Origin: Bretschneidera sinensis
Taxonomy: Eukaryota > Streptophyta > Magnoliopsida > Brassicales > Akaniaceae
Direction of reading: 5' to 3'
NCBI GenBank assembly: GCA_023935145.1
Contig: CM043700.1
Coordinates: 22,891,501 to 22,955,500, forward strand
Length of the DNA stretch: 64,000 nucleotides
Positions 46,377 to 60,178 of the stretch are shown piece by piece. A model generated the notes under the pieces. The model did no database searches and had not been told where the DNA came from. It saw only the letters and a list, made by a program, of their open reading frames with translations. Positions within the stretch are counted from its first letter, which is position 1; every line of letters begins with the position of its first letter. The position numbers were made by a program, and so were the translations under genes.

Positions 46377-48060
46377 TCCCCAAATTTGATGTTGCTTCTA
46401 TAAATATATGAAAGGGAACTATGGAAGAAAAGGAAATTAGTAAAGTCACAATTTAATGCATAATATATCATCAAGTATACAAGTTCACTTAACTTCAAAG
46501 TGAAAAAAAAAAAAAAAAGCAACACTAAAAGGGGGAGGTAAAACCTCAAAGTTGTCTAGAGAGAATTCGTTAAATTAATTTAGCCTCAACTTCAATAGCT
46601 TATAAGGCAAGTTTAGGTAAAGATTAGAATGTTCTTTTGAGATGATATGAGCCATTTGTAGTTGTAACGTGGTATATAGTTGTTGCAATATTTGGTTAAC
46701 ATGTTCCTGGGATACAACATCATGGCTACGCTTTGAAGTTTCACAAACTTGCACAACTTAGTGAAACAAGAAACTTTAGCTAGCAAGATCTGAAATCTTT
46801 TTATAGACCTTTGGAATGGGATGGCTCAATGACTCAATATACTCATTAGAAATCAAGGTAGTTTGGTAGTGGTGTAGTACGTTTTCTAACTCTTAAGTCT
46901 TAACACATAATGTAGTAATGAACATTAACTCATATATCCTTCAAAAGTTATAACATCACCCAGTTGGTCATTGTGAAAATGCCTGGGCTCTAAGAACTCT
47001 TTGTGCCTTTGTTCACCTTTCTTCTTAATAACTGTTAGGGATGTTTTGTGATGGGATTTTCTGTTTATATTTGTGCAATAAAGTGAGATAGATGAAATTT
47101 TAGTGGTAGATGAAATCTGAAATTTTTCTGCAGAAACAGGGGAGGGGAAGAAAACGTTTCCCCTATCTGATCAGTTTTTTTCCATTACCAAAGCTTCTCC
47201 ACTATAATTCAGTTTTTATACATAGACTTTAACCAATAAGAAGCTTATACATAGCTTATTTTATTACCGTTACAACTAAACACAAACTCAAATTAACGAT
47301 GTTAATACAACTTTAACTCAGGGATAACATAAGTAAACAGTGGCTTCGACAGTAAAATAACAATAACTATGTGCCTAACTGTAATGGAGGTTAGAATATA
47401 TCTTAGTTCCAAGTTCGTACTCCTAAAAGAGTTTGTGCACCATCAGTGGACATCTTCCTCAGTAAGAACTTAAATGATGAGTCAATAATTTGACTTATGA
47501 TAAGCCAAAACTCATAAAATATAAATCAATCAAAAGCTAATGGAACTCTATAGGTTCAGAAAAAATAATTGAAGACTGAGTTATATTGCAATGATTGAAC
47601 CAATGCACTATACCTATAGGCATCAGACCAGACTCAAGATATCAGAAGTACTTGAGTTGGCTTCAAGAAAGATATTATTCCAGAAGTATTTAAAAGTGAT
47701 TGAAATAATGTACAATATTAGACTCTTATAGTCTTATGTAATCTGTCAGAAAGATATTAGCTCTATTCAAAATATTAGGCTGGCCTCTAAAATGTTCATA
47801 TATGCCTATAACTTTTTTATGTGTCTGTATCTTTGTGCCTGTTTCTTAAGTAGTTATACCTTTTGTACATGATATAATGTTTTGCCAAATCTCTACAGTT
47901 GTCGATCACATTTCCAAATTGTTTTAGAAGGCAAAGAAAATTTATTGATTAATGATGTAGGAAGCATCAATATATCATCTCCATAAAAATACATGCCAGA
48001 ATAGAAAGAGTGCTACCCAATCTACCGAGAAACAGGGCATAAAGTAAAAATTACTAACAT
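46377..48060. other. Intergenic sequence, nothing recognised
   Basis: An A-run at 46503-46518; otherwise no coding or repeat structure seen. Confidence 0.5.
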
Positions 48061-48067
48061 CTTGGCT

Positions 48068-48289
48068 GTATTAGAGCCAACCTTGACTTCCATGTGGGAT
48101 GAAGATATTACCACGCGGGTCTTACATGGGTGGGCGTGGGTCCTCCTGAGAGAGTGTCGAGGGACCTGCCGTGCATTATCCCACATTGGTTAAGTAAGGG
48201 AAAAAATGGTTCATATATAGTGGGCTGGTAACTCCACCTATTAAGCTAGTCTTTTAGGCTGAAGCTTAGCCCGTGACAAGTGGTATCAG
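48068..48289 (+). mobile_element. LTR 3' end plus primer-binding-site fragment
   Basis: Contains the CCCACATTGGTTAAGT and TATATAGTGGGC promoter-like words common in short plant LTRs, ends CCGTGACA, and is followed by TGGTATCAG (48281-48289). No matching second LTR in the window. It lies just before a LINE remnant. A partial LTR or TRIM is the best reading. Confidence 0.55.
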
Positions 48290-49229
48290 CCCATAATCAA
48301 CATGCCATAAATCAGGAGAAGAGGTAAAGTATCATTTGGTTAGATGGGATGTGGTTAGATAATCGGTGGAAAAAGAGGGCTTAGGCCTAAAATCTCTTTT
48401 GTTCAATAAAGCTCTTCCCGAAAAGTGGTTGTGGAGATTAATGGTGAATAGGGATCATCCTTGGAGGAAAATGATTGTTGCTAAATTCAGAGTGTAGCGT
48501 AGTGGGTGGGTGTCTAAGGAAACGAGGGGGGACTATGCAGTGGGGTATGGAAGTGGATTCAGAAAGGATGGAATAACTTTTTCCTTTATATTTCCTTGTT
48601 CTTGTTGGTGGGCAACAGAGAGTACCCGACTTTGACATGATATTTGGTGTGTATATACTCTAAAAGTTCAGTTTTCGGAGGTCTTTGCTATTGTGAGAAA
48701 TAGAGATGTTCTTATTTGTTCTTGTATTTTTTCTTCTGAGGGTGTATTGTCTTGGGATGTTCCCCTCAATTGCAATGTTTAATGATTAGGAGCTTAAGAG
48801 TGTTAACAAGTTTTTGGAGGCCTTGTATAGCGTGAGTATTGATGTGTCTAAAGAGGACTTGGTTAGATGAAAGCCTAAGCCAGATAAGGGGTTTGAGGTG
48901 AAGTCTATCTTCAATATTCTTTTAGATGAGCTTCCATTGGAAGGATCCTCTAATGTCCCGTGGAAGTGTATTTGGGTTCTTTGTGCCCCTAAAAAAGTTA
49001 GCGTTTTTGCTTGGGAAGTCTTGAGGGAGAAAATTTTTACTCTTGATAATCTTCAAAGAAAGGGGAAAATTCTTGCTAATAGATGTTTTATTTGCAAATA
49101 ATGTACCGACTTCGATTTTTATCTATTGTTAGAGTATTTAATGGCGTATAGGTTTTGGGAAATGGTTTATTGTGTTTTGGGTATCTATTGGGTTGTTTTT
49201 GATTCCGTTAAAGATGAGATTTGAGCTTG

Positions 49230-49234
49230 AAGTG
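49230..49234. repeat. Target-site duplication AAGTG, left copy
   Basis: AAGTG before the solo LTR, repeated at 50188-50192. Confidence 0.88.
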
Positions 49235-50187
49235 TGTTGGAAATCACCTTGACAAGATGCCCAGGTGGTGATCTTCCAAACACCAAAGTCTAGAATGACT
49301 TGTAGAAAGAATTTCAGCAATCGAACACAAGAACAGAAAATCAAAGAATAAAAGAAGACAAGCAATTTGTTATCGAGGTTCGGCAATGTGCCTACGTCCC
49401 CGTGAGTTCCTCCGAACTCTCTGCACTAAATCAATGGTTCTTTACAAAGTTATTGCAACCCTCTGCAAGAAACCACAATGTTCTTGAAGGAACCAAAAAG
49501 AGAACTAGAAAGTGATAGACCTATTACAATGCTTCCTATCAATTCTCTAATACCCTCTCTTCTTTACAACCAGCCTCTCTACAATGAGTCCCTCTTGTGT
49601 TTTGTATCTTTGCACTCTCACACAATTCTCTCATCCACACATGTCTCACAAGTTACATTACATCTTGTGTCACAACCTTATGTTTATGGTGTTGAGATTG
49701 AACCTAGGTGACCCTTTATATAGTGCACCAACTTCTTGTCCAATCTTGTGTGTCATTCTCCACCCTTAGATCTTGATGACCACTTAACCATGACCCTTCA
49801 TCAATCCTAAGTGGTGCTGTGCGTTTTAACCTTGCATTCACGCACCTAAGAAAAGGCTAAAGCATGCTGTCCATGTGTGCCGGCCAAAGCGCTGCAACTC
49901 CAAGTTTCTGTCCCTTGTGCTATTCCTGCTAGGTTCCAGCACTACAGCTCCAAGTTGCTGTCCCCTTCACACAACACCCTTCTGCTTGTGTGCAGAAGTG
50001 CGCACACTAGTGCGCATGGCCTTCCCTTGCTCCAAAATGAAGCACACACATGTGTGCAGCCTTCTAACTTGCTGAACTTTGATCCTTCACCTTTGGTTTA
50101 GACTTTAATCATCTTTGAACCATACTTGGACCTGTTCAAACCTTAACCATGTTTGAACCATGTTTAAACCTTAGACAAATACCAACA
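49235..50187 (+). mobile_element. Solo LTR, 953 bp
   Basis: Begins TGTTGGAAATCACC and ends ACCAACA (short inverted TGTTGG/CCAACA termini), with AAGTG duplications on both sides and LINE sequence continuing across. TTTATATAG at about 49712-49720 suggests + orientation. No internal coding region; two cysteine-rich small ORFs near 49875-50100 are not convincing genes. Confidence 0.88.
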
Positions 50188-50485
50188 AAGTGGTATTCAT
50201 GTGTCTAAGGAGATTAAGAAAGCGTACTCTTTGATTCTCTTTGTATATTTTGGATTGTTTGGAATGAGAGGAACAAAATGACTTTTGATGGGATTAAAAG
50301 TTCTATAGATACTATTTAGAGGTAGATGGTTTAGTCCTCTTAGTTTTTAGTTTAAGGGAAAAACTTTTGCTAGTGTAGATTAATTAATAGATTTTGTGAA
50401 GATACTATTTTGTAAATAGTATTTTGTAATTGAGTTGCACTTTCTTAGTGTTTTAAATATAATTCTTTTATTTATAAAAAGAAAA

Positions 50486-53400
50486 CTCCTTGCAAAAAAA
50501 CCATTGATTAGGCCAAAATTACAATAAATCTCAACACAATCATAAAGACACGCATAAAACTCATTTGACTTTATCAGAGTTCCAAATAAAGTTTGAATAA
50601 ATTACGATGATTCACTACCATAAAGCTCTTGGTCTTGCCAACGTGTTTTTCATGAAATACCTTTTGGTCTAAAAGTAATTTCGATATATTGTTATCAAAA
50701 TGATTTTTATAAAATGATATAGAGCTAAAAACTATATTGTGTTTGGTAAAATAGCTGTGACAACAATTTATCTAGAACAAATTCGATTTCCTAAAAGTTC
50801 TTAGTTTTTTTAGCTTTTGATTTTTTCTACAAACTTTTTAAAGGGTATTTGGTTAATTTTTGTTTCTTAAAAATAAAAATTGTTTTATAATCTCTACCAA
50901 TCGGTATAGTTAATAAAAGATATTTGCTTATCTTTGGAATTGAAGGATTTGTTTTGGCAGCATCTATCCACATGCAAAGGCTTCTACATTTTAGTGTTTT
51001 TCTACATTCTGATTTGGTGTTTTCTTGTCGGTTAAACTGTATTGGCTTTTGTAATTGTCTCTGATGGCAATGTTGGCTTTTTACTGTAGATCTGGTACTA
51101 TTGTTGATATTTTAACAAAGACGTTTATTTAATCAATAATGATTATTGGATACCTTCCAGAAACACATTTAAAAAAATTTGATAATTTAAATGATAATGG
51201 TTTGATAATTTAAGCGATAATTATCACTTAAATTTTCAAAGTGTTTGAAATGAGTGTCTTAGACGAGTGTAAAAACTCGCATCTTGCACTCATTCGTTCA
51301 AGTTGTAAGTGAGAATTTGTTTTCAAGATCAGATGTCATGGTGCTGTAGCTTTTTATAGTTTGATGGATACTATTGATCTCAGCACCAACAGTAGAGTTG
51401 CAGCTGAAACTATCAGGGATTAGGACATGAGTGGTAGCTAGAACATATAGGAGTTGACATATAAACACTATCCATATAATATTTGTTGGATCTTCCAAAG
51501 CTTGTAACAGTACACTAAAAAAACTCTTATCTTGGCATGGAAAAGGAAAATACAGTAAGGCTGCAAGTTTTTGCCGTAAAAAAATCTGCACTTTACTGAA
51601 AAAAAGGAATATCAAAGCCAGAGGAGTTTCTGCAAATCTGTTTTTTCCCCCTTATTCCATCATTCACTGTTCCAGACTTCCATGCCTGGTGGGTAGCTTT
51701 CGGTCTTATTTTATGAAGTAATTTAATAATTATAGTATATGTAGGAAAGATAAAAAATAGATATATGTATATATATATATAATATAAAACTATAAAATAA
51801 TAAGCTTAGAAGGATGCATCTTGAATGTGCGATTTTGTTCTCTTGTAATTTCTCTTCATTTTTTTCTCATTTGCAATAAATTCCATTAATTCTAACTTAA
51901 TGTTCAAATTATGTGCAGGAAAATGAAGAGGAGCAGTATTGACTAGCCACAGAGTGAATGCATGCGGTCCCTGCATCTGGTGATGCCTAATTATCATGCT
52001 TCTGAAACTCTTAGTATGTCTGCTTTATCCATTTTGAAGTCATTCAGCTTGCATTTACATATTTGGATATATTTATCTATGTGTGCAAAGCCTTGTGTGT
52101 TCCAAGAAATGTAACCAACGATTTGATTGAAGTTAATTTTTTTTTGTCTACAATATCTAAATTGTCCATAATTATTAGCTACGCAAGTCAGCCTTGTGAA
52201 TGAATCTGCTTTATGATTCCAGCTCTCAAAATAGCCCTTCCTTGACAATGATAGAGTTATACTCTGCGGGTGATTAGTTAATTCTTTGCCAAAGTTAAAA
52301 AATTCTTGTGTATCAGTTGTGAAGTGAGGCCTTATGATCCTATATACGTAGCACTCATGAGTGATTGGTCCGTAGTGTTAGATTAATGCCCATTTCCATT
52401 TTCAGGAGATTATCTTGCTTATTTTTTGTCAAACTCCCCTCTTTAACTCCTGGTTTGTCAGGTTATAGAAATATGAGATGACACGTCTAGGCATTGATAG
52501 TGGCAAAAACAGAGTTTGTATTTTTCCTGACCTAGGATGAAACTGTCATCCTTTTCCCTTCATGTGGTGGCCAATACCACATATTTGAGAATTGTAACAA
52601 ATTAGGAAGTTTGATTGAGTCCTTGGAATTCATAGGCACTGCAGATTGCAGAATGTTCATATATAGTTCATTTTTACTTAGCAACTGATTCTATGGGCTG
52701 TGATGATTATTTGCTTTGGTTGGCGACTATACCTTTGGCTGGTAATGCTTTCTTCTTGGGTAGCTAAATAACATGAGAGTTTGCAGGGAAAGATACAAGA
52801 AGATGTGTTTAACCCATCAAGTATGTTAACGTCAAACAGTTCCGACTCGTTGTGGTTCTTAATACCACACATTCAAATCATTGGGGGTTTAGGTCAACTT
52901 TGGTATCATTTCGTTACTCGCTATGTGACTGAAAAAGATATCTAATTGAGCACTATTAGAGTTTGGTACACCTAGCTAAAAGGAGGATGATGATGAAAAG
53001 AATGATAAAATAAGATAATTTTATTTAATAAATATAAAAATGATCTCATCTAATAAATTTATGAACTATTTATCTTATCCTCCCCTTAATTCTATCTTTT
53101 TCTTAATGTCTTTCTCTTTGACACACTTGTGTCACTCTGTGGATGCATTTACCCAACTGATAGGCCTCTTGATTATCAAAGATTGTTGTTGTAGTATTGT
53201 TAATAAGGATGATGATCTTCTTCAATTGAAAATTGAAATGGATTCAAGTTTATGGTGAAATTGAATGCAACGTCACGAAATGAATAATATCAAATTCAAA
53301 TTTGTTAAGGTGGTATTTAATCTCACTATGAATTTAATTTTCATTTTAATTTTTAAATAGGAAGGATCGCGATTCTGTTAACAAACGACTTGAGAAATAA

Positions 53401-53600
53401 ATCATAACCCAAATCAAATGACATTATAGAATATGCATTACTAAAATGTTTTAAGTAAAGTCCATTCTTTTATAAATTGGATTGTTAGATACAAGCTATA
53501 GCATCTCATGTGATGAACAAATAAATAAAGGTGAAGCATAACCAACTAATTGTTTGCAAAAGTAATGGCTCAGACGATTTTTTGCTAATTAAAAAAAATG
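50486..53600. other. Intergenic sequence, nothing recognised
   Basis: AT-rich with scattered short ORFs on both strands. No protein family, RNA gene or clear repeat seen. Confidence 0.45.
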
Positions 53601-53639
53601 TTGTTCAGCCTTTTTAGTCTATCCCCCGGAAACCAAGCC

Positions 53640-54890
53640 CTATTCCAAGCCTATTGGGGTTGGGTTTTTGGGCACAATGTTCTTTATAATGACTTTTCAA
53701 AACTTAGTTCATGGTGAAATTTCAAAACGATCATCAAGATTATTTTAACAAAAATTGACCCCAAAAAAAGAGCTATATGATATCCTACAAAAATCGTTAA
53801 TTTCCTTTAAATTTGATTTTTCTTGACCATCATTTTATTCACTTGGATCAAAGAATATTTTATTAAAATTATGTTAAATTTCACATTCGAGGTCATTAAC
53901 CATTAAAAGATAAGCGAAAAATGCTTTAACAATTGCCAAAAATAGGGAGAGTATTCGATACAAACAAACAAAACTTCTAGAGTGGCCTTTGGGATACTGT
54001 TTGGAGAAATGTTCCTTTGGTTTTGATTTAACCTTTCGAAACCTATTTTGTGTCAAAAATTTAAAGAAAATGATCATCGTGTCTATTTTAACGAAAATGC
54101 ACTAAAAACTTGAGCTATATTTGAAAATCGTAATTTTCATTCAAAACTTTATTTTTCTTCATTTAGACCAAAATATATTTCACTTATATCGTGTTAAATT
54201 TTACTTTCGAGATCACTAGCCATAAAAAGATAGACAAAAAATGCATTACAAATTGTCGAAAATAGAGAATTCAATTCAAACAACCAAAACTTTTGGAAGG
54301 TCTACAACCGTTTGGAGAAACGTTCCATTGGTTTTGATGCAACTTTTCGAAATCTAGTTTGTGGCAAAATCTTAAATAAAATGACCATCGTGACTATTTT
54401 ACCGAAAATGCATAAAAAGCGTGAGTATATAATCGCCAATTTCTTTAAATATTTTATTTTTCTTAATCATCTTTTTTTTTCACTTGGACCAAAGCTTAAT
54501 TCACTTAGATCATGTTAAATTGCACTTTCAAGATCACCAGCCATCTAAAAATCGGTGAAAAGTGCATTACAAATTGTCTGAATGAGGGAGAAAATTCGAT
54601 TTAAAAAACTGAAATTTCTGGAGGGTATAATTGAGCCTTCGGGGCACCATTTAAAGATATATTCATTTGGTTTTGTTGTAAGTTTTCGAAACCTAGTTCG
54701 TGGAAAAATTTCAAAGAAAATGACCATAATGACTATTTTAGCAAAAATGCACCAGAAATGTGAGTTATATAACCTTCGAAAATCGTCAATTTCTTTCAAA
54801 TTTTGATTTTTCTTGACCATATTTTTTTAACTTAAAACAAAGTATATTTCACTTAGATCATTTTAAATTCCACTTTCGAGGTCATCAACC

Positions 54891-54947
<57 letters not shown>

Positions 54948-57900
54948 TTACAAATTGTCATAAAGAACGAGAGAATTCAATTAAAACAAGCGAAACTTCT
55001 AAACGGTATAACTTGACCTTAGAGGCTCTCTTTTGAGAAATACACTTTTTATATAATTTTTCGAAGCCTAGTTTGTGAAAAAATTTCAAAGAAAATTATC
55101 ATCATGACTATTTTAACGTAAATTCACAAAAAAAAGGAGTTATGACCTTTTAAAATCGCCAATTTCTTTCAAAATATGATTTATCTTAGCTATCTCCTTT
55201 TTCATTTGCACGAAAATGTATTTTACTTAGATCATGTTAAATTCACCTTCAAGCTCATCAACCATCAAAAGATAGGCGAAAAGTGCATTAAAATATATGA
55301 AAAGATATAGAAAATTTGATTGACACGAGCCAAACTTATGGAAGATATAACTTGGCCTTCGGGACTCCATTTTTGAGAAATGTTCTGATTATTTTTTATG
55401 TAACTTTTTAAAACCTAATTCTTAGTAAAATTTAAATAGAAATTGCCATCATAATTATTTGATTTAGCGAAAATACAGAAAAAAAATGTGAGCTATATTA
55501 TATAGCCTTCGAAAATCGCTAATTTTTTCAAAATTTAATTTTTCTAGGTCATCTTTTTTTTTTTAACTTGGACCAAAATGTATTTCACTAGATTATGATA
55601 AATTGCATTTTTTGAGGTCACCCGCCAAAAAAAATAGGTGAAAAGTGAATAATTAATTTTCGGAAAGAATGGGAGAATTCGATTCAAATAAGCAAAACTT
55701 CTCGAGGGTATAAGTTGGTCTTTGGGGCACAGTTTGGAGAAATATTCATTTGGTTTTGATGTAACTTTTTGAAATCTAATTTCACAAAATTTCAAAGGAT
55801 CACATCATGACTATTTTAGAGAAAATGTACAAAAAGTGTGAGTTGAAAATAGCAAATTTCTTTCAAAATTTAATTTTTCTTGACCATATCTTTTTTCACT
55901 TGGACCAAAGCGGATTTCAATTGTATCATGTTTAATTCCACTCTTGAGGTCACTAACAATAAAAAAAAAAAGGCGAAAGGCGAAAGTACATTACAAATTT
56001 TCGAAAAGAGGAAGAGAATTCGATTCAAACAAAGAAAACTTCTTAAGGGTATAACTTGGCCATGGGAGCACCCCATGGAGAAAATTTCCTCTGGTTTTGA
56101 TATTACTTTCAATATATATTTCGTGACAAAATTTCAATAAAAATGGCCACCATGCCTACTTTAGTAAAACTACACAAAAAACATGATTGTATTAGGACCA
56201 AAGCATATTTTGTTTACATCATGTTAAATAAATTTCACTTTCGATGTAACCAGTCATAAGAAAAAAGGACGAAAAAATATTACAAATTGTCAAAAAGAGT
56301 GAGAGAATTCAATTCAAATAAGCAAAACTTCTGAAGTATAAAACTTGGCCTTCGAGCACCGTTTGGAGTGATATATCTTTGGTTTTTATGTAACTTTTTG
56401 AAGCATAGTTTGTGGTAAAAATTCAAAGGAAATGATTCATAATTATTTTAGCGAAAATGCACAAAAAGCCTAACCTTCGAAAATCACCAATTTCTTCAAA
56501 AAAAATTTAATTTTTTTTTATATCTCTTTTTTTTTTTACTTGGACCAAAGCATATTTCACTTAAATCATGTTAAATTCCATTTTCGAGGTAACAAAATTT
56601 CAAAAAATAGATAAAAAAAATAAAGAGGGAGAGAATTTGATTTACACTAGCAAAACTTTTGAAGAGTATAACTTGGTCTTTGAGAACCCATGTAGGAAAG
56701 TGTTCCCTTGGTTTTTTTGTAACTTTTTAAATCCTAGTTCGTGAAAAAATTTCAAAAGAAATTACCATCATGACTATTTTAGCAAAAATGCACAAAAAAT
56801 AGGTATAACTTTCAAAAATCTTCAATTTCTTGAAAATTTTGTTATTTATTGTCCATCACTTTTTCCACTTGTACTAATGCTATTTTACCCACATTGTGTT
56901 AAATTTCACATTCAAGGTCAACAACCATCAAAAAATATATTCGAAAAGATTATTACAAATTGTTGGAATGAGGGAAAGAATTTGATTGATACTTCGAGGC
57001 TTCTTTTTGGGAAATGTTCCATCCGATTTTGATGTAACTTTTTGAAATCGGTGGCCAAATTTTAAAGGAAATGACCATTGTGATTATTTTAAAGAAGATG
57101 CACAAAAAACGTGAGCTGCCTTCAAAAAGCACCAATTTCTTTCAAAAATTTGATTTTTCCATATAATTTTTCATTTTAACCAAAGCATATTTTAATTGGA
57201 TCATGTTAAATTCTAGTCTCCAGATCACCGGGCATAAAAAATAGGCAAAAATGCATTACAAATTTTCGAAAAGGGGGAGAGAATTTGATTGATACGAGCA
57301 AAACTTTTTAAGGGTATAACTTGGCCTTCGAGACTCTGTTTTGGGAAATTTTATTTTGGTTTTGATGTAACTTTTTTGAAATATAGTTTGTGGCAAAACT
57401 TTAAAGAAAATTACCATCATGAATATTTTAGCTAAAATGCATCAAAAAAGGTGAGCAAACCTTCGAAAATCGTCAATTCCTTTAATGATTTTATTTTTCT
57501 TAGTCATATTTGTTTTCACTTGGACCAAAGTATATTTCACTTAGATCACGTTAAATTTCACTTTTAAGATCACCATGCATAAAAAATAAGCGAAAAGTGC
57601 ATTACAAATTGTCGAAAAGTAGGGGAGAATTCGACTCAAACAAGCAAAAGTTTTGGAGGGTATAACTTGGGGGAGAAATGTTCCTTTGTTTTGATATAAC
57701 TTTTCGACACCAAGTTCATTGCAAAATTGCAAAATAAATGGCCGTGATGATTATTTTAGCGAAAATGCACAAAAAAGTAAGTTATAACCTTAAAAATTGC
57801 CAATCTTTTTCAAAATTTGATTTTTCTTGGCCATTTTTTTTTTCACTTTGAGCAAAACGTGTTTCATTTTGATGGTGTTAAATTTCACTTTCGAGAACAC

Positions 57901-58830
57901 CAACCATGAAAAAATAGGTGAAAATTGCATTACCAATTGTCATAAAGTTTGAGAGAATTCGATTCAAACAAGCAAAACTTCACAAGGGTATAACTTAGCA
58001 TCCGGGGCTCCATTTGGGCAAATATTCCGTTTGGTTTTGATTTAACATTTTAAAACCTAGTTCGTAACAAAATTTCAAAGAAAATGACTATTATAACTAT
58101 TTTAGCGAAAATGCTAAAAAAATGTGAGTTATATCTTCTGAAATCTCCAATTTCTTCAAAAATAGATTTTCCTTGGTTATCTATTTTTTAATTGGTCCAA
58201 AGCGTATTTCACTTAGATAATGTCAAATTTTACTTTTGATGTTACTAACCATGAAAAAAAAGGCAAAAAGTGCATTATAAATTGTCAGAAAGAGAGAAAG
58301 AAAACATGCAAAACTTTTTAAGGGTATAACTTGGCTTTTGGGGCTTCGTTTAGGGAAATCTTTGATTTGATTTGATTTAAGTTTTTGAAACCTAATTCGT
58401 AGCAAAATTGCAAAGGAAATGGTCATCATGACTATTTTAGCGAAATTGCACAAAAAAGTGAGTTAACTTCCAAAATTGCTAATTTCTTTTAGTCATCTGT
58501 TTTTTCACTTGGATCAAAACATATTTCACTTAATAATTTGTTGAAAAGATTGAGATAATTTGATTGACAGGAGCAAAACTTGAAGGGTATAACTTGACTT
58601 TCGGGGCTCCATTTGGGGAAATATTCCGTTTGGTTTTAACATAACTTTTTGAAATCTAGTTCGTGAAAAATTTTCGAAAGAAATTATCATCAAGACTATT
58701 TTAAAAAAAATGCACAAAAAAATAGCTACAACCTTCAAAAATCTTCAATTTCTTGCAAATTTTGTTTTTTCTTGTCCATCTCTTTTTTCACTTGGACTAA
58801 AATATATTTCATGTAGATCGTGTTAATGAA
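53640..58830. repeat. Diverged tandem array, about 16 units of roughly 330 bp
   Basis: A recurring anchor TTGGACCAAAGCATATTTCACTT appears, with changes, near 53847, 54163, 54487, 54834, 55208, 55568, 55901, 56195, 56540, 56868, 57178, 57520, 57848, 58193, 58510 and 58793 (mean spacing about 330 bp, range roughly 280-375). Each unit also contains GCATTACAAATTGTC, GAGAATTCGATT, GGTATAACTTGG, TTTGGTTTTGATGTAAC, CATGACTATTTTAGCG and TTCGAAAATCGCCAATTTC. Several units on the minus strand show similar reading frames of 60-90 codons. No unit has a recognisable protein domain. Confidence 0.93.
54893..54944 (+). repeat. 52-base poly(A) run within the array
   Basis: Uninterrupted A at the point where other units read a short A-rich stretch (CATAAAAAATAGGCGAAAAG); an expansion in one unit or an assembly-sensitive homopolymer. 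Confidence 0.95.
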
Positions 58831-60178
58831 AGCAGACCAAACGTGTATATGGAAAGTAGTTTTCTTTTTATTTTTTGTTCTTCCGATTTTCCATCTTCAT
58901 ACGTTCTTTTAATCTTCCTCACAATCAATATTTCGCTTACTGTGATCTGGATATTGCTGGTCTGCTGGCTTTAAAGCTTATATTGATACATGTGCAGAGA
59001 CCGGGATCTAAAATATTACTGTTTCTAGTAACATAAAACAGATCAGATCAATCACTAACAGGAAGCTGGATGTATCCTGGAAAAATCAAACTTCTTAGGC
59101 TTCGGTTCAGCATTCAGATGCACAGTTTTCTTATCGGATTGAAAAATCGAGATTGTCATAGAATTAAAATTCAGTTCTTTTGCTCAACCAAACAAGTGAA
59201 TTAAAGAGGAACGTGCAATTCAGTAGGCAATAGAATTGGGATACCCTAACTAAACGGGGCCGTTAGAGCATTATGTTACTGTATATCCAAGACAATTTTT
59301 TCAGTCAAAAAATAATGACTGCTGAAATCCCTGGAAAACAAAAGGAAAGGTCTCTAAACACCATCCACAACAAAAAAATTGGTACACCACTAGGGTCTTG
59401 GTGGCCCATTGGCCACTTGCCACCCTGAGTCCTTGTTTGAGGTTCCAGCTCTTTGATGCCCAAGGTGTATCACTTTCCTGTGACCTAACCCAAAAAAAAT
59501 TGAGGCATCTAGCTTTTGAGTCCAGCTTAGGTTACCCCAAATTTTAGCAGTCTCCTCATGCAAAAACTTGGAACCTGAAATGTTTGAACCCAAGCTTCAC
59601 TTTCTTCCCCAGTTACGTATTTAACTTCTAACATGAGCAAAATCTGATAAGCAAGACAACTTCCAGCAAGGCTTAATTTCAATGTCAATGGTTAGTCTAT
59701 ACATAGTTGATAATCATAGATTCTCTTTAACAGTATGATGTATTATTGCCATCCTGTTTCTTTCTGATAAAAAAAATATACACTAACAGGGGTAAAGCAA
59801 AAGAAGATGTACAAAATAACTGTTAACGAATATGAGGATTAAATAGTATGGCAAATTACTCTAAAATTCCTTCTGAAATGTGAGAGCAAATCCTGACAGC
59901 TACCTTCTTCTCAAGGTGCCCATGTTATTGAATTATGAATTTTCAAGGAAGATGAAGATCTAGACAAATTTCAGTATCCTCCATGTCATCCTTTCCAGCT
60001 GTAGCATGATACACGGAGTCTGATAGCTATTACCGAATAGAAAAAGATCAGATTTACAGATGAGTTAAAACTCCACCAATAATAAACGAAACTGACAAAA
60101 GTCATGATAAGAAATCCATTTTGCAAGGGTCAGTACCATGTAAGAAGAAAGCAATCCTAAACTGATCAACTCATGCAG
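58831..60178. other. 3' flank of the SWIM gene
   Basis: Probably includes the SWIM mRNA 3' untranslated region next to 60178. An open minus-strand stretch (59390-59593) has no recognisable family and may be repeat-derived. Confidence 0.45.

Larger units (their letters stand above)
48340..50485 (+). pseudogene. L1-type LINE ORF2 3' remnant, split by a solo LTR
   Basis: Frames at 48340-49234 include the zf-RVT segment (WKCIWVLCAPKKVSVFAWEV, then TLDNLQRKG and RCFICK). After the solo LTR the LINE tail resumes at 50193 (IVWNERNKMTFDGIKSS) and ends in A-rich sequence near 50485. Stops and frame changes throughout. Confidence 0.78.

Noticed and set aside
48068..48289. Cassandra TRIM carrying a 5S rRNA-like promoter
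   Set aside because: I looked for the 5S A-box/C-box words and did not see them; only ordinary LTR words plus a primer site are present.
49875..50101. Cysteine-rich ORFs as secreted peptides
   Set aside because: They lie inside a well-defined solo LTR, overlap each other in two frames, and lack a convincing signal peptide.
53640..58830. Tandem array as a CRISPR-like or coding gene cluster
   Set aside because: Units are directly adjacent without unique spacers, in a eukaryotic context; frames are not uniformly open.
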